64,000 nucleotides of DNA, taken from Scleromatobacter sp964418745. GTDB taxonomy: Bacteria > Pseudomonadota > Gammaproteobacteria > Burkholderiales > Burkholderiaceae_C. Below the pieces are notes generated by a model that had not been told where the DNA came from, did no database searches, and saw nothing but the letters and a program-made list of their open reading frames with translations. Shown here in pieces: positions 1 through 7,929 of the stretch. How positions within the stretch are numbered: the first letter of the stretch is position 1; each line of letters starts with the position of its first letter. The stretch covers positions 124,001 through 188,000 of the forward strand of contig CAYQMX010000005.1 of the NCBI GenBank assembly GCA_964418745.1, given 5' to 3'. The translations under genes and the position numbers were made by a program.

Positions 1-239
1 GGCGGGACCGGCGTGCCGTCGGCGATGACCGTGGCGCGCAGCAGCGCCTCGTGGCCGACGGCCCGGTGATGCGTCAGGCTGTAGATCGGCTGGAAATGGG
101 AGCCGAGCCGATACCCCAGGTAGTCGGAGGTCGTCGCGCCGCCGCCGGCGGCGGGCGACGCGCTGGCGCCGTGGGCGGCCGGCAACGGCGCGTCAGGGGT
201 CGGGTCGATGGCGGCGGGCATGGAGGACGGTGGAGCCAT
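1..239 (-). CDS. EAL-domain protein, N-terminal fragment (probable c-di-GMP phosphodiesterase)
   Basis: The minus strand is open from an ATG at 239 to the window edge, giving about 79 residues. After a Pro/Ala-rich leader of roughly 45 residues comes the pattern LGSHFQPIYSL, followed by VGHEALLR. This is the start of an EAL domain (FQPI...GxEALLR), which hydrolyses cyclic-di-GMP. The rest of the gene lies outside the window, so the ExL metal-binding glutamate is visible (in EALLR) but the later catalytic residues are not. No clear ribosome site precedes the ATG, and a second in-frame ATG six codons on is an alternative start. Family assignment is fairly sure; enzymatic activity cannot be judged. 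Confidence 0.7.
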   Translation of the reverse strand, partial: MAPPSSMPAAIDPTPDAPLPAAHGASASPAAGGGATTSDYLGYRLGSHFQPIYSLTHHRAVGHEALLRATVIADGTPVP

Positions 240-394
240 GGCGAGGCGGGGGAATCGCCGGGAGCCGCTCGTGGCGGCTTCCGGGCCGGGGGCATTGTCG
301 ACGACGGGGATGCAAGAACCCGGCCGGAAATCGCGCCGCCGCGCACGCGGAGCGCGATTGTGCCAACTCGGGCACGGATGCGCGGCGCCGGCCG

Positions 395-1213
395 TCAGTC
401 CTGCATGCGCATCAGGGTGTTGATGCTGGCGGCCGACTCGAGCAGCCGCGGCAGCAGGCGCTTGCGCATCTGGTCGGGCGGCATGCGCTGGTCCTGGGCG
501 CTGACGTTGACCGCCGCCACCACGCGGCCCGCGCGATTGACGACGGGCGCCGCCATCGACACCAGGCCTTCCTCGAGTTCGCCATGCACCAGGGCGTAGC
601 CGTCGCGGCGCACGCCATCGAGCAGCGCCATCAGGGCGTCGACGTCGGTCACCGTGCGCGCGGTGCGCGCGACCAGCGGCACGCGCGCGAGCCGGGCGCG
701 CCGCTCGGTCTCGGGGAGGCCGGCCAGCAGCACGCGACCCATCGCGGTGCAGTAGGCGGGCAGCCGGCTGCCCGGACCGAGGCTGATGGCCAGGATCTTC
801 TTGGCCGGCACGCGCAGCACGTAGACGATCTCGTCGCCATCGAGCACCGCGGCCGACGACGATTCGTGGATGTCCTGCACCAGTTCTTCCATCACCGGCT
901 GTGCCAGGTGCCACACCGGCTGCGAGCTGAGGTAGGCGAAGCCCAGTTCCATCACCCGCGGGGTCAGCCGGAACAGCCGGCCCTCGGCCTCGACGTAGCC
1001 CAGCTGCTGCAGGGTCAGCAGGATGCGCCGGGCGCCGGCCCGCGTGAGCCCGCTGCGCTCGGCCGCGCCGCTGAGCGTCTGCGCTGGTGCGTCGGCACCG
1101 AAGCTGCGCAGCACCGCCAGCCCGCGGGCGAACGACTGCACGAAGGCGTCGCCGGGGCGGCCGGCGGCGGCCGGTTCGGGTTCGGTGGCGGCAACGTCGG
1201 GCTGGTCGGGCAT
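395..1213 (-). CDS. IclR-family regulator, PcaR/PobR type
   Basis: The protein has 272 residues from the ATG at 1213, which has a GGGAGA-like ribosome site; a much longer open frame upstream is ignored. Residues about 22-85 form the winged helix-turn-helix (FVQSFARGLAVLRSF, then SGLTRAGARRILLTL), and about 95-265 form the IclR effector domain. The wording FARGLAVLRSF, RLTPRVMELGFAYL and LPAYCTAMGRVLLAGL is typical of the beta-ketoadipate subgroup (PcaR, PcaU, PobR), which senses protocatechuate-pathway intermediates. It is divergent from the Kelch lipoprotein gene and has no pca genes beside it, so the target is unknown. It may act in trans on protocatechuate genes fed by the vanAB genes in this window. 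Confidence 0.9.
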   Translation of the reverse strand: MPDQPDVAATEPEPAAAGRPGDAFVQSFARGLAVLRSFGADAPAQTLSGAAERSGLTRAGARRILLTLQQLGYVEAEGRLFRLTPRVMELGFAYLSSQPVWHLAQPVMEELVQDIHESSSAAVLDGDEIVYVLRVPAKKILAISLGPGSRLPAYCTAMGRVLLAGLPETERRARLARVPLVARTARTVTDVDALMALLDGVRRDGYALVHGELEEGLVSMAAPVVNRAGRVVAAVNVSAQDQRMPPDQMRKRLLPRLLESAASINTLMRMQD

Positions 1214-1388
1214 GTGCCGATTCTCCCTCGGCCGCGCGTCCGCCCCGCGGGAGGCCGGCACGCGCGCGACCGGTGACGCTTGGCAACGCCAATTGACGCC
1301 GCCGGCACGCAATGCGTAAATCCACGAGGCTTCGTCGCCGGCCCGCGGCGGGGCGCGTCCCCGCCACCGTCCGAGAGTCCGCCGCGCC

Positions 1389-4079
1389 ATGCCATTCCGT
1401 CGTCCGCCGTCCGCCCCGTTCGCCGCACTCTCGATCGCCCTGTCCACGCTGCTGGCCGCCTGCGGCGGCGGCGCGCCCAGCGGCGCGAGCACGCCGGTGC
1501 CGCCCGCCACCACCTACACGGCCACCGCGGGCGTGGCGCAGAAGGGGCCGCTGGCGGCCGGCTCCAGCGTGAGCGCGCGCGAGCTCGGGCTCAACCTGTC
1601 GGCCACCGGCAGCCTCTACACCTACACCACGTCGGCCACCGGCGCGTTCGTGCCGGACGCCAAGTTCGCGTCGCCGCTGCTGGCCGTCACCGCGGTCGGT
1701 CCCTACACCGACGAGGTGACGGGCGCGGCCTCCGACGGCCCGGTGACGCTGCAGGCGTACGCCAACCTGCAGACCGAGACGGTGCTCAACGTCAACGTGC
1801 TCACCACGTTGGCCCATGCGCGCACCAACACCCTGCTCAATACGAACGGCCTGGCCTTCGCCGACGCGCGCGCGCAGGCCGAACGCGAGGTGCTGGGCGC
1901 GTTCGGCATCGCGCTGGGCGCCTCGCCGGGCGCCTTCGGCGCGCTCGACGCCGGCGCCGCCACCCCGGGCGGCCGCCTGCTGGCCGCGCTGTCCAGCGTG
2001 ATCGTGCAGGGCCGCACGGCGGCGCAGGTCGATGCGCTGCTCGCGTCGCTGCAGTCCGACATCGCCAGCAACGGCGCCAACATCTCCGACGCGCACCGCC
2101 AGGCGCTGGCGCTCGGCGCGCAGGCGCTGAACCTGAACAAGGTCGCCGCCCACCTCGCCAGCCTGTACGGCGCCGGCGTCGACGCCGCGGCGCTGGCCGA
2201 ATGGCTGGACCAGGACGGCGACGGCGTGGTCGCCCACGACGAGTTCCGCGTCGACGACGCCACCGCCGCCTCCACCTTCGCGCTGCCGGCCGACTTCGTC
2301 GCGGCGCGCGCCGGGGCCACCGTGTCGACGACCGCGGGCCAGCTGCTGGTCAACGGCGTGGCCGCCACCACCTTCAAGGCCGGCGACACCGTGGCGCTGG
2401 CCGCCCCCGCGGCGCTGCCCGACGGCGTGCTGAAGGCCTACCTGCAGGTCGGCGCCACGCGCATCGCCCGCGTCACCTTCGTCAAGGGCCTGGCCGCCCT
2501 CGCCGTGGCGCCCGCCACCGGCACGCTGCCGCTGGGCATCTCGCAGCGCTTCACGGCCACCGGCACCTTCGCGGACGGCCACAGCGCCGACGTCAGCGAC
2601 GCCGTCACCTGGACGTCGAGCGCGCCCGCGGTCGCCGACATCGGCGCGGCCACCGGCCTGGCCGATGCGCTCACGCTGGGCACCACCACCGTCGCCGCGA
2701 CGTCCGGGACGACCAGCGGCACGCTGACGCTGACCACGGTGGCCGCGACGATCCAGTCCATGGTCATCGCGCCCGCCACGCTGCAGACCGGCGTGGGCAT
2801 CACGCGCCACTTCACGGCCACCGGCACGTTCTCCGACGGCAGCGTCGCCGACGTGACGGCCAGCGCCGCCTGGACCCCGCAGGCCGCGGGCATCGCCGCG
2901 GTGGGCAACGGCGCCGCCACCGGCCTCGCGCTCGGATCGACGGCGGTGACGGCGACGATCGGCAGCGTGTCGGCCGGCGCCGCGCTCAGCGTCACCACCG
3001 ACACCTGGACCGCCGCGCCGCAGATGCCCACGGAGCGCGTGGCCGGCCACGCGGCGACCCTGCTGGCCGACGGCCGGCTGCTGGTGACCGGCGGCGTGGC
3101 CGCGGACGGCACCGGCACCGCGGCGGCCGACCTGTTCGATCCCGCCGCGGCGCGCTGGAGCACGGTCGCGCCGATGAACGTGGTGCGCGCCTCGCACACC
3201 GCCACGCTGCTGGCCGACGGCCGCGTGCTGGTGGTGGGCGGGTCGACGGTGGCCACCGCGACCCGCCAGGGCTACGTCAACGACGCCAGCGCCGAGATCT
3301 ACGATCCGGTAGCCAACACCTGGACGCCCACGCCGCCGATGAGCGCGGCCCGCTCGCACCACACCGCCACGCGCCTGGCCGACGGCAAGGTGCTGGTGGT
3401 GGGCGGCGAGAACCTGCTGTACCTGGTGGAGCCGACGGCCGAGATCTACGACCCGGTGACCAACACCTGGTCGACGCCGCGCGCCGGGCCGCTGGCGGCG
3501 CGCTCGCAGCACACCGCCACGCTGCTGCCCTCGGGCCGGGTGCTGGTGGCCGGCGGCTTCGACATCGTCGACGGCCTGCTCACGCCGCTGTCCAGCGCGG
3601 AGCTGTACGACCCGGTGCTGCACACCAGCACCAGCACCGACAGCCACGGCGTGACCACCACGGTCGTCACCGGCGGCCAGGACTTCACCGCCACCGCCAG
3701 CATGGCGTCCACCCACTACGGCCACAGCGCCACGCGGCTGGCCGACGGCCACGTGGTGGCGGTCGGCGGCAACACCACCGCCACCGAGGTGTACGACCCG
3801 GTGGCCGCCACCTGGACCCCCGTGGGCGCCACCGCCGCCACGCACACCTCGCACGGCGCGGTGCTGCTGGCCGACGGCCGCCTGCTGGTGGCGGGCGGCA
3901 CGCAGTTCGCGCTGCCCACGGCCGAACTGTTCGATCCCGCCACGGGCCAGTGGACGGCCGCCGCCGCGATGCGGGTGATACGCGCCAATCCCACCGCCAC
4001 GCGCCTGCCCGACGGCTCGGTGATGGTGTGCGGCGGCGCACCCGACAGCGCGGGCGTCGATTGCGAGACCTGGTGGTGA
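1389..4079 (+). CDS. Large lipoprotein with Big_2-like domains and Kelch repeats
   Basis: The protein has 896 residues. The N-terminus ends in a lipobox (LLAACGGG), so the mature protein should be a lipid-anchored envelope or surface protein. Residues about 274-286 carry an EF-hand-like calcium loop (DQDGDGVVAHDEF). Two bacterial Ig-like (Big_2) domains span about 370-535. From about 540 to the end there are six complete and one partial Kelch blades, each with HTATLLADGRVLVVGG-type and AEIYDP..NTWT-type segments, which would make a beta-propeller. It probably binds carbohydrate or protein at the cell surface; no enzyme motif is visible. It stands alone, divergent from the IclR gene. Confidence 0.85.
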   Translation: MPFRRPPSAPFAALSIALSTLLAACGGGAPSGASTPVPPATTYTATAGVAQKGPLAAGSSVSARELGLNLSATGSLYTYTTSATGAFVPDAKFASPLLAVTAVGPYTDEVTGAASDGPVTLQAYANLQTETVLNVNVLTTLAHARTNTLLNTNGLAFADARAQAEREVLGAFGIALGASPGAFGALDAGAATPGGRLLAALSSVIVQGRTAAQVDALLASLQSDIASNGANISDAHRQALALGAQALNLNKVAAHLASLYGAGVDAAALAEWLDQDGDGVVAHDEFRVDDATAASTFALPADFVAARAGATVSTTAGQLLVNGVAATTFKAGDTVALAAPAALPDGVLKAYLQVGATRIARVTFVKGLAALAVAPATGTLPLGISQRFTATGTFADGHSADVSDAVTWTSSAPAVADIGAATGLADALTLGTTTVAATSGTTSGTLTLTTVAATIQSMVIAPATLQTGVGITRHFTATGTFSDGSVADVTASAAWTPQAAGIAAVGNGAATGLALGSTAVTATIGSVSAGAALSVTTDTWTAAPQMPTERVAGHAATLLADGRLLVTGGVAADGTGTAAADLFDPAAARWSTVAPMNVVRASHTATLLADGRVLVVGGSTVATATRQGYVNDASAEIYDPVANTWTPTPPMSAARSHHTATRLADGKVLVVGGENLLYLVEPTAEIYDPVTNTWSTPRAGPLAARSQHTATLLPSGRVLVAGGFDIVDGLLTPLSSAELYDPVLHTSTSTDSHGVTTTVVTGGQDFTATASMASTHYGHSATRLADGHVVAVGGNTTATEVYDPVAATWTPVGATAATHTSHGAVLLADGRLLVAGGTQFALPTAELFDPATGQWTAAAAMRVIRANPTATRLPDGSVMVCGGAPDSAGVDCETWW

Positions 4080-4219
4080 GCCGAGCCTAGCGGGTCAAGC
4101 AGGGGGGGCCTGCGCGGGCGCGCCGGGCAGCGCGCGCGGCACGCCTTGTTGTAGGGATAGTGCCGGGCCGGCGCCGGGAGGATCGTCGACCCTCTCTGCC
4201 CTCACACCAAGGAGACCTC

Positions 4220-4756
4220 ATGGCCGCAACCCTGCGCGCGCTCGTCAGCGCCCTCGAAGACGATCCCTACTGCGGCACGCGCCCGCCGCACTGGCCGGGC
4301 GGTCCGCTGCGGCCGGGCACCATCCAGGAAATCATCGCGTCGCGCATCGCCGCGGTCGAGATCAATCCGCAGCCGCTGCCGCCGGGCGAGCGCGCCGCCG
4401 CCGCCGTCGCCTTCCAGCAGGTGCGCCTGTACCAGCTCGGGCAGTCGCTGCACGCGCAGGGCGGCCCGGCCGCCGAGATCGGCGGACAGATCAGCGGCTT
4501 CGCGTCCGAGGCGTTCGACGACGGGTGCGGCAGCGTGCCGCTGAGCGTGCTCATCGCCTGGCTGCTGCACCACAACCCGCCGCCGCCGCCGCCGTCCTGG
4601 CTGGACGACATCTCGCAGGTGGTCACGCAGCTGAACCTGGCCGCGCGCATGGAAGGCAACGTCGGCGGCGCGATCCAGCACGCCGCGCTGGGCCTGCTCA
4701 AGGAGCAGCTCGGCGCATTGCGCGCGCAGAAGGCGCAGCAGCAGGCGCAGCGCTGA
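4220..4756 (+). CDS. Uncharacterised 178-residue protein
   Basis: The start is the ATG at 4220, eight bases after a good GGAG ribosome site; an upstream in-frame ATG has none. I do not recognise the family. The protein has no signal peptide or membrane segment. It contains INPQPLPPGERAAAAVAF near residue 50, a central cysteine in FDDGCGSVPLSVLIAWL, a run of six prolines near residue 125, and an amphipathic Gln/Ala-rich C-terminus that could be a short helix. A strong hairpin follows the stop codon, so it probably forms its own transcript. No function is proposed. Confidence 0.6.
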   Translation: MAATLRALVSALEDDPYCGTRPPHWPGGPLRPGTIQEIIASRIAAVEINPQPLPPGERAAAAVAFQQVRLYQLGQSLHAQGGPAAEIGGQISGFASEAFDDGCGSVPLSVLIAWLLHHNPPPPPPSWLDDISQVVTQLNLAARMEGNVGGAIQHAALGLLKEQLGALRAQKAQQQAQR

Positions 4757-4796
4757 GGCCGCCGCGACGGCGCGCACGCCGCGCCGCGCGAACCAG

Positions 4797-4820
4797 GACG
4801 CCGGGCTCGTGCCCGGCGTC
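4797..4820 (+). terminator. Hairpin after the 178-residue gene
   Basis: GACGCCGGGC and GCCCGGCGTC form a perfect 10-bp stem with a TCGT loop, 40 bases after the stop codon at 4756. Only a weak T-rich tract (gtccgtttc) follows, so it is a probable but non-canonical terminator. Confidence 0.6.
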
Positions 4821-5014
4821 GTCCGTTTCGGGGCTGCCGCGGATGCGTCCGGAAACATCTGCGCGAACCGCGTTACGTTGCGATACCCCCAGCTGACGAA
4901 TCTCTTGCCCCGAGGTGTCGATTTACCACTCTTCACACACGTACGCCGCCAAAGTCGCACAGTAGGAAGTCTCCGGTGCCGGTTCGCCCGGCACAAGAAT
5001 GCGTGGAGGCTCCC

Positions 5015-6694
5015 ATGAAGACAGCAACGACCCTTTTCGCCCTGTCCGGCGCGCTCGCACTGGTCCTCGCGGCGTGCGGCGGCGGCAGCGCTTCCAGCCC
5101 CTCGGACGGTACGTCCGGGCCCAGCGGCGCCGCGTCGTCGGCCACCACGTCGGGCGCGATCACCGCCTTCGGCAGCGTGTTCGTCAACGACCACGAGTTC
5201 GCCACCGCCAACGCGCAGGTGGTCGATGACGACACCGGCGCCACCGACACCCGCGTCGCCGCCCTCGAGGTGGGCCAGGTGGTGGACGTCCAGCCGGCCA
5301 GCGGCAGCACCAACGCCGCGCCGGTGGCGCAATGGCTGCACGTGCACCCGCTGGTGCGCGGCAACGTCGACGCCTGGGACGGCAGCGCCAACACCCTCGG
5401 CGTGATGGGCCAGACCGTGAGCCTGGACAGCGCCACGCTGTTCTCCGACCACCGCGCCTGCCTGACCGCCGCCGCCAGCCCGTGCAGCCCCATCACCGAC
5501 GCGTCCGGCCTGACACTGACCGCCGGCAGCACGCCGGGGACCTACGTCAGCGTGGAGGGCTACCTGTTCGGCGCCACGGGCGGCAACACCAACATCGTGG
5601 CCACGCTGGTCTCGGTGCGCGACACCCCCACCGGCACCGCCGGCGCGCCCTACAAGGTGGAGGGCGTGGTCAACGCCACGGCCGCCACGGCCAGCAGCGT
5701 GGCCATCACCATCGGCAGCCTGCAGGTGACGCTCGACGGCGCCACCTGCCGCGCGGCCGGCAAGACCACGGGCTGCGTGGGCGCGTTCCACGTCGGCGAC
5801 GTGGTGTCCGCGTTCTCCACCACCGCCCCGGCGCTGCCCGCCACGACGTTCGCCGCCAAGGTGGCGCTCAAGCGCGACCGCCTGCCGGTGCAGACCGCCG
5901 GCGCCACGGTGGAGTTCGACGGCAAGGTCTCGTCGTTCACCGCGGCCTCGGGCAGCACGGCCGCCAGTTTCGTGGTGCGCGGCATCGAGGTCGACACGGC
6001 GGCGCTGCCCGCTGGCACGTCGCTGCCCGCCGTGGGCGACATCGTCAAGGTGACCGGCACGGTGTCCAGCGACGGCCTGTCGGTGGCCGCGAGCGCGATC
6101 CGCATCCTGCGCGCCGCCCGCAGCGCCAGCTACGCCTTCGCCGGCGACGCCGCCGGCGTGGCGGCCGGCAGCACCGCCAACACCTGGACGCTGGGCGTGC
6201 TGGGCGAGAGCATCGTGGTGAGCAGCCAGACCCGGCTGGCCGACCGCTCGACCGCGCACTGGTTCGAGCACGACCCGCAGTCCAACCCGTTCAACATCAC
6301 CACGTTCCAGGCCTACCTGGCGGCCAGCGCCTCGCAGCACCTGTTCGTCGAGACCGCCAAGGACAGCGCCGGCGTGCTGCAGGCCCTGTCGGTGACGATC
6401 CTGCCCGCCTCCACGCTGAGCCAAGTGGCCGGCCCGGTGGACGCCAGCCCGGCGCCGGTGACCGGCTCGGCCACCACGCCCACCACGTTCTCCATCGACG
6501 GCCTGCCGGTGAGCGCTGCCACCAGCGCCGTGACGTTCCGCCACCGTGCCAGCACGGCCATCGCGGCGGGCGACGAGGTGCTGGCGGGCGGCACGTTCAC
6601 CGCGGGCGTGCTGGCCGTAGCCGCGACCCCGCGCGCCACCAACTTCGTGCTGGACCTGGGCGTGCCGCTGTCGTTCGACATTCCGGGGTTCTGA
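5015..6694 (+). CDS. DUF5666-domain lipoprotein
   Basis: The protein has 559 residues from the ATG at 5015, with GGAGG eight bases upstream. The signal sequence ends in a lipobox (LVLAACGGG), so it is predicted to be lipid-anchored. The rest is built from repeated beta-barrel-like units in the style of DUF5666: GAITAFGSVFVN near residue 38, YKVEGVVNATAATASS near 215 and VEFDGKVSSFTAASG near 300, each with an LxVGDxV-type stretch. DUF5666 proteins are common as tandem lipoproteins in Burkholderiales, and their role is unknown. The gene is monocistronic and ends at a strong hairpin. Confidence 0.85.
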   Translation: MKTATTLFALSGALALVLAACGGGSASSPSDGTSGPSGAASSATTSGAITAFGSVFVNDHEFATANAQVVDDDTGATDTRVAALEVGQVVDVQPASGSTNAAPVAQWLHVHPLVRGNVDAWDGSANTLGVMGQTVSLDSATLFSDHRACLTAAASPCSPITDASGLTLTAGSTPGTYVSVEGYLFGATGGNTNIVATLVSVRDTPTGTAGAPYKVEGVVNATAATASSVAITIGSLQVTLDGATCRAAGKTTGCVGAFHVGDVVSAFSTTAPALPATTFAAKVALKRDRLPVQTAGATVEFDGKVSSFTAASGSTAASFVVRGIEVDTAALPAGTSLPAVGDIVKVTGTVSSDGLSVAASAIRILRAARSASYAFAGDAAGVAAGSTANTWTLGVLGESIVVSSQTRLADRSTAHWFEHDPQSNPFNITTFQAYLAASASQHLFVETAKDSAGVLQALSVTILPASTLSQVAGPVDASPAPVTGSATTPTTFSIDGLPVSAATSAVTFRHRASTAIAAGDEVLAGGTFTAGVLAVAATPRATNFVLDLGVPLSFDIPGF

Positions 6695-6701
6695 ACGAAC
6701 G

Positions 6702-6732
6702 GCGGCGCGACCTCCCGGGGGAGGCGCGCCGC
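6702..6732. terminator. Strong hairpin between convergent genes
   Basis: GCGGCGCG pairs with CGCGCCGC, and inside it CCTCCC pairs with GGGAGG around a GG loop. It lies between the stop codons of two converging genes (6694 and 6769). It lacks a U tract but is the obvious stop structure for both strands. Confidence 0.6.
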
Positions 6733-6768
6733 AGGGGTTCCAGCCGAGGCGCCGTGGGCGCCCGTCGC

Positions 6769-7047
6769 TCAGCGGTGGGCCGGCGTCGCTTGCTGCGGTC
6801 GGATGACCACGGTGCGCTGGGCGGCCTCGTCGTCCGCCGCATCGGCCTGGAATTCGGTCTCGAGCTGGTCGAGCAGGCTGCTCAACTCGTCGTCGGCCAC
6901 GTTACGCCACAGGCCGATCCGGCGCTGGCGCAGTTCGGGCTTGCTCAGCATCGCATCGATGTCGAACACGAAGCCCGTGGCGCGCCGCAATGCGAACCGG
7001 ATGCGGGCCCGCAGGATTTCCTGGTTGGGTTTCAGTGCATAGCTCAT
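6769..7047 (-). CDS. Small uncharacterised protein (92 aa)
   Basis: The ATG at 7047 has a good ribosome site (GGAGGG, seven bases upstream). The protein is soluble and highly charged. Its basic N-terminal half has RARIRFALRRATGFVFDIDAM, and an acidic helix with DDELSSLLDQLETEF follows. The arrangement resembles small DNA- or partner-binding accessory proteins, but I do not recognise a family. It stands alone and converges on the DUF5666 gene. Confidence 0.55.
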   Translation of the reverse strand: MSYALKPNQEILRARIRFALRRATGFVFDIDAMLSKPELRQRRIGLWRNVADDELSSLLDQLETEFQADAADDEAAQRTVVIRPQQATPAHR

Positions 7048-7505
7048 CTTGTTACCCTCCGCGCGCTCCCCGGCTGATGGTCGCGCCTCTCGACCCCAAG
7101 AGGCTGTTCCGTCGCCGTTGCCGCGATAGTTGTGTCTGACTGAAGTCTAGGGCGAGGCCGCCATTTCTGGATTCCCCCACATGAGGGAGTCTTGGCCGAA
7201 TCCCCCCCGACGCCCCCCCCGAAACCGGTAAAAAGCGGCCGGGGTCCGACGTCGTTTCGGGGGGCCCCCCGGCCCTGGACGGGGGGCGCCAGGGCCATGG
7301 AGCATTCCGTGCGCCCGCAGCGGCCGGCGCGGCACGCTCCGGACCCCCTAGATCCGAGGGCGGCGATGGGCCCGGCAGGGGGCGATCTCGGCCAGGTTTA
7401 TGCTTCGGCTCGGAGCGGCCCTGTCCCGCTCGATCCGCGGTCGAAGGACGTGCCAGTCCCGAACTTCCCGTACCGCGCTCCCCTCCGCCCACGCCCCATC
7501 TCCGC
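7048..7505. other. 458-bp intergenic region with long C and G runs
   Basis: No gene is supported here. The region separates two divergently transcribed small genes and must hold both promoters. It contains C7 and C8 runs at 7202-7220, and the 14-base palindrome CGGGGGGCCCCCCG at 7258-7271. The G-run strand could fold into a G-quadruplex. Confidence 0.5.
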
Positions 7506-7856
7506 ATGCCCGACTCGTTGGCTGACCTCGTCCTGCAGCTCGATCAGTTCGCCAAGGCGCGCGACTGGCAGCAGTTCCATTCGCCCAAGAACCTCGCGTC
7601 GGCGCTCGTCGTGGAAGCCGGCGAGCTGCTCGAGCACTTCCAGTGGCTGACCGAGGCGCAAAGCCGGGCACTCCCGCCGGACAAGCGCGATGCCGTCGGC
7701 GCCGAGGTGGCCGACGTGCTGCTGTACCTGATCCAGCTGGCGACCGCGCTGGGCATCGATCCGGTGGAGGCGGCGCGGGCGAAGCTGGAGGTCAATGCGG
7801 TGAAATATCCGGTGGAGCGGGCGCGGGGTACGAGCAGGAAGTACGACGAGATCTGA
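7506..7856 (+). CDS. MazG-like nucleotide pyrophosphohydrolase
   Basis: The protein has 116 residues, the usual length of small MazG-like (RS21-C6/dCTPase type) all-alpha NTP pyrophosphatases. These remove pyrophosphate from dNTPs and clear damaged or excess nucleotides. The two metal-binding motifs are intact: E37xxE40 (EAGELLEHF) and E67xxD70 (EVADVLLYL). The C-terminal KYPVERARGTSRKYDE is also typical of the family. The gene lies alone, converging on the NTPase operon to its right. It is housekeeping in type, though MazG proteins also accompany phage and defence loci. Confidence 0.85.
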   Translation: MPDSLADLVLQLDQFAKARDWQQFHSPKNLASALVVEAGELLEHFQWLTEAQSRALPPDKRDAVGAEVADVLLYLIQLATALGIDPVEAARAKLEVNAVKYPVERARGTSRKYDEI

Positions 7857-7929
7857 CTGGCGGGCCGGCATGTGGCCATGCGGCCGGCGCTCCCGGCCCG
7901 TTGATTCCTGAGCAGTGCGAGCGTCGACC

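Noticed and set aside
1214..1513. 100-residue N-terminal extension of the IclR regulator
   Set aside because: It runs into the divergent lipoprotein promoter and start, shows no IclR similarity, and the ATG at 1213 has a ribosome site.
1280..4090. 936-codon plus-strand frame over the Kelch lipoprotein
   Set aside because: It is arginine-rich with no domain. The overlapping frame from 1389 has a lipobox and Kelch repeats.
7052..7507. 151-codon minus-strand frame in the intergenic region
   Set aside because: It is a low-complexity Gly/Pro/Arg translation of C and G runs, without ribosome site or domain.
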